From assembly GCA_003138515.1 (NCBI GenBank), contig PLGG01000073.1:1-49562 (forward strand): a stretch of DNA of 49,562 nt, written 5' to 3'. The translations under genes and the position numbers were made by a program. Each line of letters starts with the position of its first letter. Position 1 is the stretch's first letter. The notes beneath the pieces are model-generated. The model was not told the origin of the DNA. It saw only the letters and a list, made by a program, of their open reading frames with translations, and ran no database searches. Below, in pieces: positions 1-12,107 of the stretch. This stretch comes from Acidobacteriaceae bacterium (GTDB lineage Bacteria > Acidobacteriota > Terriglobia > Terriglobales > Acidobacteriaceae).

Positions 1-4
1 TGTT

Positions 5-73
5 CTGTGAAACTGTGAAACTGTGGAGCGTTCCGAATCAACAACTTGCAGCCACAGTTTCACAGTTTCACAG
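5..73. repeat. Perfect 22-bp inverted repeat made of tandem 8-mers
   Basis: Positions 5-26 are built from tandem copies of the 8-mer CTGTGAAA. Positions 52-73 are the exact reverse complement, leaving a 25-nt loop. The pair lies about 90 nt past the prpD stop and could form a long hairpin at the 3' end of the prp transcript. No T run follows it on the minus strand, so a classical terminator is not shown. It belongs to the wider set of intergenic CT(A/G)-core repeats seen in this window. Confidence 0.8.
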
Positions 74-160
74 TCTCGCAATTCCGTTTTTGACTGTTTT
101 GATTTTTCGGCAGGTTTTTTCGCGCATTTCGGAGGAAATAAACGATCGCGCTTTTTTCCA

Positions 161-1627
161 TCAATCTTGCGGCACGTAAAGATCGACGTACTCATTCACG
201 GCCATTTTTTCGAGCCGCTCACCGTCGAGCGAGACCTCAAGAATCCGACTTTGTTGCGCTTCGTTGAATCGCCGCCGCAGATTCGTCTTGAACTTCTCCA
301 CCAGTAAAGGCATTCCTTCTTCGCGGCGTCTTCGATGGCCAATGGGAAATTCAACGGTCTCTTCCAAAACCGTTCCGTCGCTCAGTTCTACGCGAAGCGA
401 ATTAGTAATTGCCCGCTTCTCCGGATCGTGATAATCGGCCGTGAACCGCGGCTCTTCAACGCACTCGATCTTCGCGCGAAGCGCGTCGATCCTCGGGCCA
501 AAAATCGGGTCAGCCGCAACGTCGTCCTCGTAATCAGCAGCCGTCAATCTGCCGAAGAGCAGCGGAATCGCAACCATATACTGCACGCAATGGTCGCGAT
601 CGGCGGGATTCGAGAGCGGTCCCTTTTTATCGATGATGCGCAGGCAGGCCTCATGCGTCCGGATCGTGATTTTCTCGACGTCCGCCGCCGACTTGCCCAT
701 CGCATCCAGCCGCGCACGCAGCTTCATCGCCGCTTCCACCGCAGTCTGCGCGTGAAACTCCGCTGGGTAGCTGATTTTGAAAAGCACGTTCTCCATCACG
801 TAAGATCCGTAAGCCCGCTGGAACTTAAACTCCTGTCCGCGAAACGAAACCTCGTAAAATCCCCACGTCTTCGCAGTGAGCGCCGACGGATAACCCATCT
901 CGCCTGTTCGCGCCATCAATGCCAATCGCACAGCGCGGCTCGTCGCATCGCCTGCTGCCCAGCTCTTGCGCGAGCCGGTGTTCGGCGCATGACGATAGGT
1001 GCGCAGGCTCTGCCCATCGACCCAAGCGAGCGACAGCGCGTTAATCGTCTGCTCCCGGCTCAGCCCAAGCAGTTGGCACACGACCGCTGTCGATGCCACT
1101 TTCACCAGCACCACATGATCGAGTCCGACCTTGTTGAACGAATTATCGAGCGCAATGCATCCCTGTATCTCGTGCGCCTTGATCATGGCCGTCAGCACAT
1201 CGCGCATGGTCAGCGGCCGCTGGCCCTCGGCAATCGCCTCGCGCGACAGCCAGTCAGCCGTCGCCAGAATTCCGCCGAGATTATCGCTCGGATGGCCCCA
1301 CTCCGCAGCCAGCCACGTGTCGTTGAAGTCGAGCCAGCGAATCATCGCGCCAATGTTGAACGCAGCCTGCACGGGATCGAGTTGAAAGTTGGTGCCGGGA
1401 ACGCGCGCGCCGTTCGGCACAACTGTTCCTGGCACGATCGGTCCCAGCAGTTTTGTGCATGCCGGATATTCAAGTGCCTCCAACCCGCAGCCCAGCGTGT
1501 CCATCAAGCAAAAACGCGCGGTCGTATACGCAAGATCACTCTCGATCTCGAAATTCAACGCATAGTCGGCGATGTCGGTGAGGACTTTGTCGGGCGCTGG
1601 GCGTTCATTGCTGATGTGCGACGACAC
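161..1627 (-). CDS. prpD: 2-methylcitrate dehydratase PrpD
   Basis: PrpD (MmgE/PrpD family) dehydrates 2-methylcitrate to 2-methyl-cis-aconitate in the methylcitrate cycle that oxidises propionyl-CoA. From memory the protein matches Escherichia coli PrpD over its whole length, including the stretches [28 protein letters not shown] and [16 protein letters not shown] segments, and ends in a conserved VNEYVDLYV tail. I chose the GTG at 1627, giving 488 residues, because AGGAG lies just upstream and the protein then begins at the same place as E. coli PrpD. A longer frame opens at 1669 but would run into prpC. It is the last gene of prpB-prpC-prpD, 16 nt after prpC. Confidence 0.96.
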   Translation of the reverse strand: MSSHISNERPAPDKVLTDIADYALNFEIESDLAYTTARFCLMDTLGCGLEALEYPACTKLLGPIVPGTVVPNGARVPGTNFQLDPVQAAFNIGAMIRWLDFNDTWLAAEWGHPSDNLGGILATADWLSREAIAEGQRPLTMRDVLTAMIKAHEIQGCIALDNSFNKVGLDHVVLVKVASTAVVCQLLGLSREQTINALSLAWVDGQSLRTYRHAPNTGSRKSWAAGDATSRAVRLALMARTGEMGYPSALTAKTWGFYEVSFRGQEFKFQRAYGSYVMENVLFKISYPAEFHAQTAVEAAMKLRARLDAMGKSAADVEKITIRTHEACLRIIDKKGPLSNPADRDHCVQYMVAIPLLFGRLTAADYEDDVAADPIFGPRIDALRAKIECVEEPRFTADYHDPEKRAITNSLRVELSDGTVLEETVEFPIGHRRRREEGMPLLVEKFKTNLRRRFNEAQQSRILEVSLDGERLEKMAVNEYVDLYVPQD

Positions 1628-1643
1628 GCGGGCTCCTGTCTTC

Positions 1644-2810
1644 CTATTCCCGTGCCCCAATCGGCACAAACTTCAGATTCTCCGGCCCAGTATAGATTGC
1701 CGACGGCCGGATGATCTTTCCATCCTGTCGCTGCTCGATCACGTGCGCGCACCAACCCGCGGTCCGCGCCATCACAAACAGTGGCGTAAACAGATCGACT
1801 GGAATGCCCATCAAGTGATAGGCCACCGCCGAATACCAATCGAGATTGGGAAACATGCGCTTGGCATCATGCATGGTGCTCTCAATCCGTTCAGCGATCG
1901 AGAAAAGCCGCTGGCCATCGGCGTCCACCGCCAACGCTCGCGCTTGTTCCTTGATGAAGTGGCTGCGCGGGTCGCTGACCGTGTACACCGGATGCCCGAA
2001 CCCGATAATGACTTCGCGCTGTTCGATGCGTCGACGAATATCGGCCTCAGCTTCATCCGCTGTCCGGTAGCGCTGCTGAATCTCCAGCGCCACCTCGTTG
2101 GCGCCTCCGTGTTTCGGCCCCTTCAGCGCTCCAATTGCGCCAACGATGCACGAGTAAAGATCGGAGCCGGTCCCCGCGATGACGCGCGCCGTAAATGTGG
2201 AAGCGTTGAATTCATGCTCCGCATAGAGAATCAGCGAAACCTGCATCGCGTGAACCCACTCCGCGCTCGCCGGCCTTCCGTGCAGCAAATGCAGAAAATG
2301 CGCCGCCAGCGGTTCGCTGTCTGCGTCCACCGCAATGCGCTTGCCGTTCCGCGCAAAGTGGTGCCAGTAAAGAAGCATCGACCCCAGCGAAGCCAGCAGC
2401 GCATCGCCAAGATCGCGCGCCCCAGCAATGCTATGGTCCTCGGCCTCAGGCCGTACACAACCCAGCACGGAAACGCCGGTGCGCAGCACGTCCATTGGAT
2501 GAGTGTGCGCCGGCACGAGTTCGAGCGCCCGCTTCACTTCTGCGGGCAAGCTTCGCAAGCCAAGCAGGCGTGTCTTGTATGCCGCCAGCTCCCCGGCATT
2601 GGGCAGCTTTCCATGGATCAGCAAGTAAGCCACTTCGGCAAATTCACAGTGTTCCGCAAGGTCGGCAATGTCGTACCCGCGATAGTGCAGGTCGTTGCCG
2701 CTCTGGCCCACCGTGCAAACAGCCGTTTCGCCCGCCGCCGTTCCCGACAGCGCCACCGACTTCTTTGGCCTGAAGGCGCCCAGCCCGTGGCTCGCCTCTT
2801 GAACACTCAT
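1644..2810 (-). CDS. prpC: 2-methylcitrate synthase PrpC
   Basis: Citrate-synthase-fold enzyme condensing propionyl-CoA with oxaloacetate to 2-methylcitrate. The 388-residue length suits the short bacterial citrate/methylcitrate synthase type. Catalytic landmarks are visible: [12 protein letters not shown] with the first histidine region, [23 protein letters not shown] and the late [16 protein letters not shown] segment with the arginine and histidine region. Placement between prpB and prpD argues for methylcitrate rather than plain citrate synthase. It starts at ATG, 49 nt after the prpB stop, so the three genes probably form one transcript. No PrpR-type regulator is present in this window. 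Confidence 0.95.
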   Translation of the reverse strand: MSVQEASHGLGAFRPKKSVALSGTAAGETAVCTVGQSGNDLHYRGYDIADLAEHCEFAEVAYLLIHGKLPNAGELAAYKTRLLGLRSLPAEVKRALELVPAHTHPMDVLRTGVSVLGCVRPEAEDHSIAGARDLGDALLASLGSMLLYWHHFARNGKRIAVDADSEPLAAHFLHLLHGRPASAEWVHAMQVSLILYAEHEFNASTFTARVIAGTGSDLYSCIVGAIGALKGPKHGGANEVALEIQQRYRTADEAEADIRRRIEQREVIIGFGHPVYTVSDPRSHFIKEQARALAVDADGQRLFSIAERIESTMHDAKRMFPNLDWYSAVAYHLMGIPVDLFTPLFVMARTAGWCAHVIEQRQDGKIIRPSAIYTGPENLKFVPIGARE

Positions 2811-2859
2811 GGTTCAACCCCCGAAGTGCATGAAGCCAACGAATCAAAACAGGGAATGT

Positions 2860-3762
2860 CTACTCAGTCTTCTTGCCCTTTGCAAAAAGCTTATCCAGCT
2901 TCTGCTCGTATGCGTGGTAATCGAGATAGCGGTAGAGCTCGTCGCGAGTTTGCATCAGCGGCAGCACACTTTTCTGCGTTCCCTCGGTGCGAATCGCCTC
3001 GTAAACCTTCAGCGCCGCGGCATTCATCGCCCGATACGCTGCGCAGCAATAAAGAATGATGTCGACCCCCGCCGCCGCCAACTCGTCGCGAGAAAACAGC
3101 GGCGTTTTGCCAAACTCGGTAATATTGGCCAGAATCGGCACTCCCACAGCTTTTCGAAACGCGGTGTACATCGATGCTTCCGTCACTGCCTCTGCAAAAA
3201 TCATGTCCGCCCCGGCCGCCACGTACGCCTGCGCTCGCTCAATCGCCCGCTCCAACCCCTCGCCCGCCAACGCATCCGTGCGCGCCATAATCACAAACTC
3301 CGGATCCGTACGCGCATCCACCGCAGCCTTGATTCGGTCCACCATCTCTTCGGCCGCCACCAGCTCCTTACCTGGCCGATGGCCGCACCGCTTGGCGCTC
3401 ACCTGGTCCTCAATGTGTACGGCAGCCGCGCCCGCCTTGATCGTCTGGCGAATCGTCCGCGCAATGTTGAACGCACCGCCCCATCCGGTGTCGATGTCGG
3501 CCAGCAGCGGCAGCAGGCAAGCATCGGTGATGCGCCGGACGTCCGTCAGCACATCTTCCATCGTGCTGATCCCCAGGTCCGGAACGCCAATCGAATTGGC
3601 TGCCACGCCGCCGCCCGACAGATAAATCGCGCGAAAACCCACAGCCTCCGCCATGCGCGCCGCGTACGCGTTGATCGTCCCCACAACCTGCAACGGCCTC
3701 TCTGCCTCGAGCGCCGCGCGGAAGCGCGCCCCCGCGGAATTGTCTCTCTGTCCGTCAGCCAT
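2860..3762 (-). CDS. prpB: 2-methylisocitrate lyase PrpB
   Basis: PrpB cleaves 2-methylisocitrate into pyruvate and succinate, the last step of the methylcitrate cycle. The 300-residue protein belongs to the isocitrate lyase/PEP mutase superfamily. The hallmark KRCGHRPGK motif with the catalytic cysteine is present, as are the metal-binding ADIDTGWGG segment and the HIEDQ motif just before KRCGH. It is the promoter-proximal gene of the minus-strand prpBCD set and is divergent from the DUF2911 gene, with 133 bp between the two starts that should hold both promoters. A TATGAT-like box lies at about 3774-3779 on the minus strand but no convincing -35 was found. Confidence 0.95.
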   Translation of the reverse strand: MADGQRDNSAGARFRAALEAERPLQVVGTINAYAARMAEAVGFRAIYLSGGGVAANSIGVPDLGISTMEDVLTDVRRITDACLLPLLADIDTGWGGAFNIARTIRQTIKAGAAAVHIEDQVSAKRCGHRPGKELVAAEEMVDRIKAAVDARTDPEFVIMARTDALAGEGLERAIERAQAYVAAGADMIFAEAVTEASMYTAFRKAVGVPILANITEFGKTPLFSRDELAAAGVDIILYCCAAYRAMNAAALKVYEAIRTEGTQKSVLPLMQTRDELYRYLDYHAYEQKLDKLFAKGKKTE

Positions 3763-3895
3763 TCGTCTTCCTTTGGCGCATCATAACAGGCTTTTCACGC
3801 AGGCCGCTTTCGCAACATAGCCATGCGGTGCGACAATCATCGCGTCGGGGCCGTCCCAGCAAAAACAAGGCTCCGCCCGGAGGAGAAGCATTACC

Positions 3896-4447
3896 ATGAA
3901 ACACATTTTGGTTTGTACGGGCCTTTTACTCGCCGCGACAACTCTGATCGCCCAACAGAAGGCGCCGCCACTGAGCCCGCCGGCGACGGCGACGGGGACC
4001 ATCGCGGGCAAGACCATCACCATCACCTATAGCTCGCCGCGCGTGAAAGGCCGCGAAGGCAAGATCTATACCAAGGACGGGCTGATCGCCACAAGCCGGG
4101 GGTCGCAGTATCCGATCTGGCGGGGAGGCGCGAACGCCGCCACCACACTTAAAACTGACGCCGGCCTCACCATCGGCGACCTCAGCGTTCCCGCCGGCAC
4201 CTACACTCTGTTCGTCGACATCTCCGACCCCGCGAATTGGGTCTTGATCGTGAACAAGAAGAATGGCGAGTGGGGGCTTGCCTACGACAGTACGCAGGAT
4301 CTCGGCAAAACGAAGATGACGATGTCCGCTCCCCCCTCGCTCGTCGAGGATCTGACCTACACGATCACCGACAATGGCGGCGGCAAAGGGACACTGACGC
4401 TCGCCTGGGAAAACGTCATCGCATCGGTCCCCATCCTGGTGCATTGA
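3896..4447 (+). CDS. DUF2911 domain exported protein
   Basis: A 183-residue protein with an N-terminal signal peptide (MKHILVCTGLLLAATTLIAQ) followed by a DUF2911 domain: SPRVKGREG, the PIWRGGANAATT segment, the VPAGTYTLF motif and the NGEWGLAYD segment are characteristic. The family is common in Bacteroidota and Acidobacteriota and has no established function. The start is supported by GGAGGAG about 9 nt before the ATG. It is divergent from prpB, and a GC-rich hairpin follows at 4482-4513. Probably periplasmic or cell-envelope located. Confidence 0.88.
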   Translation: MKHILVCTGLLLAATTLIAQQKAPPLSPPATATGTIAGKTITITYSSPRVKGREGKIYTKDGLIATSRGSQYPIWRGGANAATTLKTDAGLTIGDLSVPAGTYTLFVDISDPANWVLIVNKKNGEWGLAYDSTQDLGKTKMTMSAPPSLVEDLTYTITDNGGGKGTLTLAWENVIASVPILVH

Positions 4448-4481
4448 GAGCGGGTCGGCTCGTTACCTCCGGCCTCTCCCA

Positions 4482-4513
4482 GGGGCGGCGACTTTCCTTG
4501 CAATCGCCGCCCC
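4482..4513 (+). terminator. GC-rich hairpin after the DUF2911 gene
   Basis: Positions 4482-4491 (GGGGCGGCGA) are perfectly complementary to 4504-4513 with a 12-nt loop, 35 nt after the stop codon. No T run follows, so it may stall or protect the 3' end rather than terminate on its own. Confidence 0.5.
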
Positions 4514-4564
4514 CCGGTAGAATGGAGAAGACGTGAATACTTCTTCGCCGAGGGGACAGAAACT

Positions 4565-4900
4565 TTGCCGCTCTATCCGTATCGCTGCACGCAGTGCGGC
4601 CATCGATTTGAGAAAATCCAACACTTCGGCGCCGAACCGGAGAAGATCTGTCCTCAATGCGGCGGCGTGCTGGAGCGGACTCTCACCGTGCCCGGCCTCA
4701 GCTTCAAGGGTGCCGGTTGGTACGTGAACGACTACGCCCCGAAGAGCAGCGCGCCGGCTGCCGAATCCGCGTCCGACACGAAATCGGACAAAAAGTCGGA
4801 GACAAAGTCCGAACCAAAGGCTGCGAGCGGCGGCGAGAGCGCTACAGCCAGCCCCGCCCCCTCCGCTCCGGCTGCCAAGCCCGACGCGACGAAAAAATGA
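4565..4900 (+). CDS. FmdB-family zinc ribbon protein
   Basis: A 111-residue protein beginning MPLYPYRCTQCGH, the typical start of the FmdB/CxxC_CxxC_SSSS regulatory-type zinc ribbon. Two CxxC pairs (CTQC and CPQC, about residues 8-11 and 34-37) would bind one zinc. The second half is a low-complexity tail rich in Ser, Ala, Lys and Pro, presumably disordered. The start is TTG with GAGGGG about 8 nt upstream. Family members are widespread but poorly understood. Same strand as mutS2, 98 nt ahead of it. Confidence 0.85.
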   Translation: MPLYPYRCTQCGHRFEKIQHFGAEPEKICPQCGGVLERTLTVPGLSFKGAGWYVNDYAPKSSAPAAESASDTKSDKKSETKSEPKAASGGESATASPAPSAPAAKPDATKK

Positions 4901-4998
4901 TCTTCGGCAAGATTCTGCCTGATCATCGCAGCCACGCACATCACAGCAGGCCGATCGCACCGCACGCGTGCTCCAAACAGCTACCATAGTTGCTGACG

Positions 4999-7485
4999 AT
5001 GCCGCTCCTCGATCCCATTCCGTCGCCGGTCGAGCACGCCGATCTGGTCGCGCTTGAGTGGCAGCCGCTCCTCGCGCTCGCGGCGGCCTTCGCCGCGTCC
5101 CCGGTCGGTCGCGAATCGATCCTTGCGTTGCATCCCTCAAGCGATGAGGCTTGGATCGGCCGCCAGCACCAATTGGCTGCCGAAGTTCAGCTGATCCTCA
5201 CAGAGCAAGTCTCCATTCCGCTCGGCGGCTTGTTCGACCCCACGCAACTAGCGGCCAAAGCGCAGATCGCAGGCGCTGCGCTGGATGCAGCCGAACTGCA
5301 GAGCATCGCGCGCCTTGCCAACGACGTCGCCGCATGGCAAGCGCTCCTGCGCGAGCCGCCGATGCGGCTAGTTGGCAAGTTGCCTGGACTTTCCGGCCTT
5401 TCATCGGTCCTCACCACGAGTCTGCGGCCGCTTGCCGAATCCATCGAGCGCAAGATTCAGCCCGACGGCTCGCTCGCCGACGACGCCTCGCCCGAGCTGA
5501 ATCGCGTCCGCCGCGAGCAGGAGCGCCAGCAGAAGATCATCGAAGAAAGCCTGCGAGCAGCGCTGCGCAAATTATCCGCGGAGAACGCAACGCAGGACGA
5601 CGTCATCACCATTCGCGGTGAACGCTTCGTGATTCCCGTCCGCGCGGAGCTCAAGCGGCGCGTCACCGGAGTGATTCACGGCGCGAGCTCCTCGGGCCAA
5701 ACGGTCTATGTGGAGCCGCTCGAAACCATCGAGCAGAACAACGAGCTTGTGCGGCTCATCGAGGAAGAGCAAGCGGAGATTCACCGCATCTTTGTCGCCC
5801 TCACGCGTCAGGTCGGTGGCTACGCGTTAAGTTTGGTCGAGGGCGCGCGTGTGCTGGCTCTGGTCGATAGCCTTTTGGCGCGCGCCCGCTTTGCTCGCGA
5901 ATTCGATTGTGTTTCGCCCACATTCGATCCCGAACGGCTGTTCCTCGAGGGCGCGCGCCACCCGCTGCTCGAAAAGCGCTTGCGCGCGAACGGAGGACAA
6001 ACTGTTCCGCTCGTTCTGGAGCTGACGGCGGACGAGCGCCAGTTGATCATCAGCGGTCCCAACACCGGCGGCAAAACGGTGGCGTTGAAGACGACGGCAC
6101 TTCTCGCGATGATGGCGCAGGCCGGAATTCCGGTGCCCGCCTCGCGCGCCGGCTTTCCCGTATTCACCGCATTCCTGGCCGACATCGGCGATGCGCAATC
6201 GATCGAGGCGGCGCTTTCCACTTTCTCGGCTCACATCACCAATCTTGACCGTCTTTCGCGCCTCGCCGATTCACACTCCCTCGTGCTGCTCGACGAACTC
6301 GGCTCATCCACTGATCCTGAAGAGGGCGCAGCTCTCGCCGTGGCCGTGGCGCATCACTTTCTCAAGTCCGGCGCATGGTCGCTGATCTCGACGCATCACA
6401 CGTCTCTCAAGGTCTACGCGGCCAACACACCTGGCGTTCGCAATGCCGCAGCCGGCGTGGATGAGCTGACACTGGTTCCCAACTACAAGTTTCATCTCGG
6501 CGTGCCGGGCGCATCGGCTGGAATTCAGACGGCTGAGCGGCTGGGACTAAACGCCGCAGTCATCGCCGCGGCTCGCGAGCGCCTGGGCTCGCAACAAGCC
6601 GACATTGCGCGCTTTCTCGATAAACTGCACAACGACCTTGCGCAACTCGAAGTCGAGAGCAAGGCCGCGCGCGAGCAGCAGTACGCGCTCAATCAGGAGA
6701 GAAAACGGCTGGAGCGCGAGGGCGACGTTGAAGTACGCAACCGTGTGCGTGAGCTTGAGGGCAAGCTGGCCTCGCTGCTCAAGGACTTCGAATTCCAGAT
6801 GCGCGAAAACGTCCGCGCGGTCGAAGACCGTGCCGCGCAGCAAAAGCTCTCGAAAGAAGCCGAACGGCGCATCACCCGTCTGCGCCGTGAGTTTCAGGAG
6901 AGCTTCAATCAGGCTGTTGTAGCCCATCGCACAGGGGCAGACCAGGGCGACGCCAATGCGCAACCGCACCTGCTGCGCCACATCGCGCCGGGCGACAACG
7001 TGTTCCTGAAATCATTGGGCAAAGTTGCCGTAGTGCAGAGGGAAATCGAGAAGGACCTTTTCGAGGTGGCGCTCGGCCCCATCAAAATGCGTGTCAAGCG
7101 GGACGAGTGCGCAGCACCTCCAGGTTCTGGAGGAGATTCCGGGAAAGGGAAGCCCGGACAGGAAAGAATTGACCCACTTGCTGCGGCAAGGAAGCAGAAG
7201 GGCGTGCACGTCACTGTGACAAGCGCCAACACTGACGAGCTGCGCGCGGAAATCAATCTCATCGGCCGCACGGTCGATGAGGCGACCGGCGAACTCGAAA
7301 AATACCTCGACCACGCTTTCCTTGCCGGGCTGCCGCGCGTGCGCATTATCCACGGCCACGGCGCTGGAATTCTGCGCCGCGGCGTCCGCGAGTTCCTCAA
7401 GTCCCATCCCCACGTCGCGGGAATCGAAGAAGCTCCCCAAAACGAAGGCGGCCAAGGCGCAACGCTGGTGGAACTGCGGCAATAG
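4999..7485 (+). CDS. mutS2: Endonuclease MutS2
   Basis: MutS2 proteins combine a MutS-like clamp and ATPase with a C-terminal Smr nuclease domain. They are linked to suppression of homologous recombination and, in some bacteria, to collided-ribosome rescue. Visible here: Walker A GPNTGGKT at about residues 353-360, Walker B-like LVLLDELGSSTDPEEGAAL, a long charged coiled-coil stretch (about 510-640), and the Smr motif HGHGAGILRRGV near residue 784. Length is 828 residues, slightly above the usual 780-800. The ATG at 4999 is used; a TTG at 4990 in frame is possible, and no clear ribosome binding site precedes either. A stem-loop terminator follows at 7534. Confidence 0.94.
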   Translation: MPLLDPIPSPVEHADLVALEWQPLLALAAAFAASPVGRESILALHPSSDEAWIGRQHQLAAEVQLILTEQVSIPLGGLFDPTQLAAKAQIAGAALDAAELQSIARLANDVAAWQALLREPPMRLVGKLPGLSGLSSVLTTSLRPLAESIERKIQPDGSLADDASPELNRVRREQERQQKIIEESLRAALRKLSAENATQDDVITIRGERFVIPVRAELKRRVTGVIHGASSSGQTVYVEPLETIEQNNELVRLIEEEQAEIHRIFVALTRQVGGYALSLVEGARVLALVDSLLARARFAREFDCVSPTFDPERLFLEGARHPLLEKRLRANGGQTVPLVLELTADERQLIISGPNTGGKTVALKTTALLAMMAQAGIPVPASRAGFPVFTAFLADIGDAQSIEAALSTFSAHITNLDRLSRLADSHSLVLLDELGSSTDPEEGAALAVAVAHHFLKSGAWSLISTHHTSLKVYAANTPGVRNAAAGVDELTLVPNYKFHLGVPGASAGIQTAERLGLNAAVIAAARERLGSQQADIARFLDKLHNDLAQLEVESKAAREQQYALNQERKRLEREGDVEVRNRVRELEGKLASLLKDFEFQMRENVRAVEDRAAQQKLSKEAERRITRLRREFQESFNQAVVAHRTGADQGDANAQPHLLRHIAPGDNVFLKSLGKVAVVQREIEKDLFEVALGPIKMRVKRDECAAPPGSGGDSGKGKPGQERIDPLAAARKQKGVHVTVTSANTDELRAEINLIGRTVDEATGELEKYLDHAFLAGLPRVRIIHGHGAGILRRGVREFLKSHPHVAGIEEAPQNEGGQGATLVELRQ

Positions 7486-7533
7486 CTTCTTGCGCTGCGC
7501 CAAAACGCGACTTATGCAAACGTAAATACAAGA

Positions 7534-7564
7534 CAGGCTCCGCATCGCGAAGCCTGGTTGTTTT
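7534..7564 (+). terminator. Rho-independent terminator of mutS2
   Basis: CAGGCT at 7534-7539 pairs with AGCCTG at 7551-7556 and is followed by GTTGTTTT. It lies about 50 nt after the mutS2 stop in the convergent gap with clpB and may act in both directions. Confidence 0.65.
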
Positions 7565-7616
7565 ATTGGGGAATGGCCACCGGGCGCGCAAGCGCCGTCT
7601 GCCCCACCGCAGGGGT

Positions 7617-10241
<2,625 letters not shown>

Positions 10242-10277
10242 GCTTCGATGCCTCAGTGAATGATTTTTCGATGCGAG

Positions 10278-10305
10278 GGGTCAGGTTTCAGATGTCAGGG
10301 CTCAG
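10278..10305. repeat. Tandem heptamer repeat upstream of clpB
   Basis: Four heptamers in register, each ending in TCAG (for example GGGTCAG then GTTTCAG), lie 37 nt upstream of the clpB start. On the minus strand each has a CTGA core. A related stretch near 10419-10436 contains a complementary CCTGA segment, so the hsp20-clpB spacer could fold into a stem through a TCAGGTTTC match. The rest of this 190-bp spacer shows no ORF. Confidence 0.7.
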
Positions 10306-10432
10306 AAAAACGGGATCAGCCGATGTCCCTCGACGAGCGCCGCAGCACCAAACTCGCTCTCTGGCAAGCATAGTACGTGGCGCACGGGAGGGGGCGACTT
10401 ATCCCCGAAACCTGATCTCTCAGCCCCGGCTC

Positions 10433-10885
10433 TTACGCCGCCAGCGTCTGATTCACGTTCACCTTGATCTGCTTGGGCTGCGCCTCGGGCTTCTTCTGGA
10501 GCTCGAGCTTCAGCACGCCGGCGTTGTAGCTGGCCGCCACGTTTTCGGTGTCGACGGTCGAGGGCAGCGTGAACGCGCGATAGAAGCTGCCATAGCGCCG
10601 CTCGATGCGATGGAAGTTCTCTTCCTTCTCTTTCTTCTCGAACTTGCGCTCGCCTTTGACGGTCAGCGTGTGGTTTTCCACGCTCACGTCAAGGTCCTTC
10701 TCCTCGATACCCGGCACTTCGAGCTTCAGGACGACCTTTTTCTCGTCCTCATAGACGTCGACCGCGGGAATGAAGCTAGCCGTGGTCAGGGTGCCTTCGC
10801 CTTCGTTCAGATCGCGGAATAGCGTGTTGAAACGATTCTGCAGAGCCACAACTTCTCGGAACGGATCCCAACGAGTAATTGCCAT
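10433..10885 (-). CDS. Small heat shock protein, Hsp20/alpha-crystallin family
   Basis: A 150-residue ATP-independent holdase. The alpha-crystallin domain occupies about residues 40-140 and shows VYEDEKKVVLKLEVPG, the VENHTLTVKGER segment, the FHRIERRYGSFYRAF stretch and the final AxxxxGVLxL motif as ASYNAGVLKLELQ. The start is placed at the ATG at 10885 (protein beginning MAITRWDPF) because a strong AGGAGG lies 7 nt upstream. A frame start 24 nt earlier would sit on the ribosome binding site. It precedes clpB on the same strand with a 191-bp gap. No CIRCE element was found upstream. Confidence 0.94.
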   Translation of the reverse strand: MAITRWDPFREVVALQNRFNTLFRDLNEGEGTLTTASFIPAVDVYEDEKKVVLKLEVPGIEEKDLDVSVENHTLTVKGERKFEKKEKEENFHRIERRYGSFYRAFTLPSTVDTENVAASYNAGVLKLELQKKPEAQPKQIKVNVNQTLAA

Positions 10886-10959
10886 GATCTTTCCTCCTGA
10901 TGGTTTCAAAAATTCGATTGCAGCGGGGCGGAACGCAGCCGCTCAATCATTCAGATGAA

Positions 10960-10968
10960 ACTATAGCA
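10960..10968 (-). promoter_or_regulatory. Extended -10 box upstream of hsp20
   Basis: On the minus strand the sequence reads TGCTATAGT, an extended -10 (TGn plus TATAGT), about 75 nt ahead of the hsp20 ATG. No good -35 is seen. The region around it is the most AT-rich stretch of this part of the window. Confidence 0.4.
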
Positions 10969-11208
10969 CAAATGATTCATAAAATATGAGTGTTATACGC
11001 TAATATTTATACGATTCGATTAGTTCCTTTAGATTCACTCTATTACATGTTAGATCAATACGCCCTTGGCCTCATTCTCTACTCAGACTTCTCTGTTTTC
11101 ACCTCCGCCGCAACGCCTCTCTCCCACCAACGGCCACTTCTCCCGGTCTACCAGCTCTTCGTGTCCAGCGAGCCAGCACAGCCTGCCCAGTGCAATACAA
11201 TCCGCTTC

Positions 11209-12018
11209 ATGCACCTTTCAGGCGTGGCTGTAACCGTCAACTGGCACTGGGTCTGGTTGGTGATTGCGACCTTTCTTGCCGGCATGTTGAACGCCGTCGC
11301 GGGCGGCGGCTCATTCCTCTCGTTTCCCGCCCTCCTGAGCATGAAGATCCTGCCCGTTCAGGCCAATGCTACGAATACAGTGGCGATCTGGCCTGGCCAG
11401 TTGACCTCCGTCGCCGCCTACCGTTACGACGTCCGCAGGAACCTGCGTGCTGCAATGCTCATGGGATTCGCCGGCCTGCTTGGCGGCACAGCCGGGGCTA
11501 TCGTATTGCTCAACACGCCGCAGACGACGTTCCTGCATTTGGTCCCCTGGTTGCTGCTTGGCGCCGCGTCGATCTTCGCTGTCAGCGGTCCCGTCTCGCG
11601 CTGGCTCGAGCGGTTGAAGCGTTCCCGGCGCGAACGCGCCACAGCCGGACAAACTCGCGCGCCACGCCGCATGCCGCTCTTTCTTGCCGCCATCGTGGTT
11701 AGTTTTTATGTCGGCTACTTCGGTGCCGGCGCGGGCTTTCTCTTCATGACGCTTCTGGCGCTCTTTGGCTACGAAGACATTCACGCCATCAACGCGCTTA
11801 AAGTTGTAGCCAACCTGCTGGCCAACGGCATCGCCTTCATCATCTTTATCGTCGATGGTCAGGTCGTCTGGCGCTATTGTCTGGCAGCCATGATCGCCGC
11901 CGCCATCGGCGGCTACGCTTCGGCCATCCTGGCGAAGCGTGTACCCCAGCCGGTGCTTCGCGGGCTCGTAGTGATCATCGGCCTCGGAATGGCCGCGTGG
12001 TTTTTCGCGACGCAGTGA
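11209..12018 (+). CDS. TauE/SafE-family sulfite exporter-like permease
   Basis: Integral membrane protein of the TauE/SafE family, whose members move organosulfonates, sulfite or other small anions. The ATG at 11209 gives 269 residues, the usual family length. The frame extends upstream to 10990 but that part has neither family similarity nor hydrophobic segments. The glycine motif ALAGMLNAVAGGGSFLSFP-like first repeat and the later VGYFGAGAGFLFM repeat are the two inverted halves typical of the family. About eight membrane segments are visible. The substrate cannot be told. The 10910-11208 gap upstream is AT-rich and otherwise without features. Confidence 0.85.
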   Translation: MHLSGVAVTVNWHWVWLVIATFLAGMLNAVAGGGSFLSFPALLSMKILPVQANATNTVAIWPGQLTSVAAYRYDVRRNLRAAMLMGFAGLLGGTAGAIVLLNTPQTTFLHLVPWLLLGAASIFAVSGPVSRWLERLKRSRRERATAGQTRAPRRMPLFLAAIVVSFYVGYFGAGAGFLFMTLLALFGYEDIHAINALKVVANLLANGIAFIIFIVDGQVVWRYCLAAMIAAAIGGYASAILAKRVPQPVLRGLVVIIGLGMAAWFFATQ

Positions 12019-12040
12019 ACAGCAGGCAGCAGACAGCGGT
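12013..12040. repeat. Tandem heptamer repeat at the end of the TauE/SafE gene
   Basis: Four heptamers in register (for example CAGCAGG then CAGCAGA) overlap the stop codon of the permease gene. Read on the minus strand each carries a CTG core, matching the other intergenic repeats of the window. Confidence 0.6.
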
Positions 12041-12107
12041 CGGTGCCTGATCACCGCCGAAGGCCCTTCGCGCACTCACGAGTCCACAAAGGAATGAACG
12101 AGCAGGG

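Noticed and set aside
335..1714. 459-codon plus-strand open frame across prpD
   Set aside because: Antisense shadow of prpD, which has clear full-length homology; the Arg/His-rich translation has no domain.
1572..3059. 495-codon plus-strand open frame over prpC and prpB
   Set aside because: Shadow of two well-identified genes in a GC-rich region.
10886..11060. CIRCE (HrcA) element upstream of hsp20
   Set aside because: Only scattered GAGTG and CACTC fragments in the wrong order and spacing.
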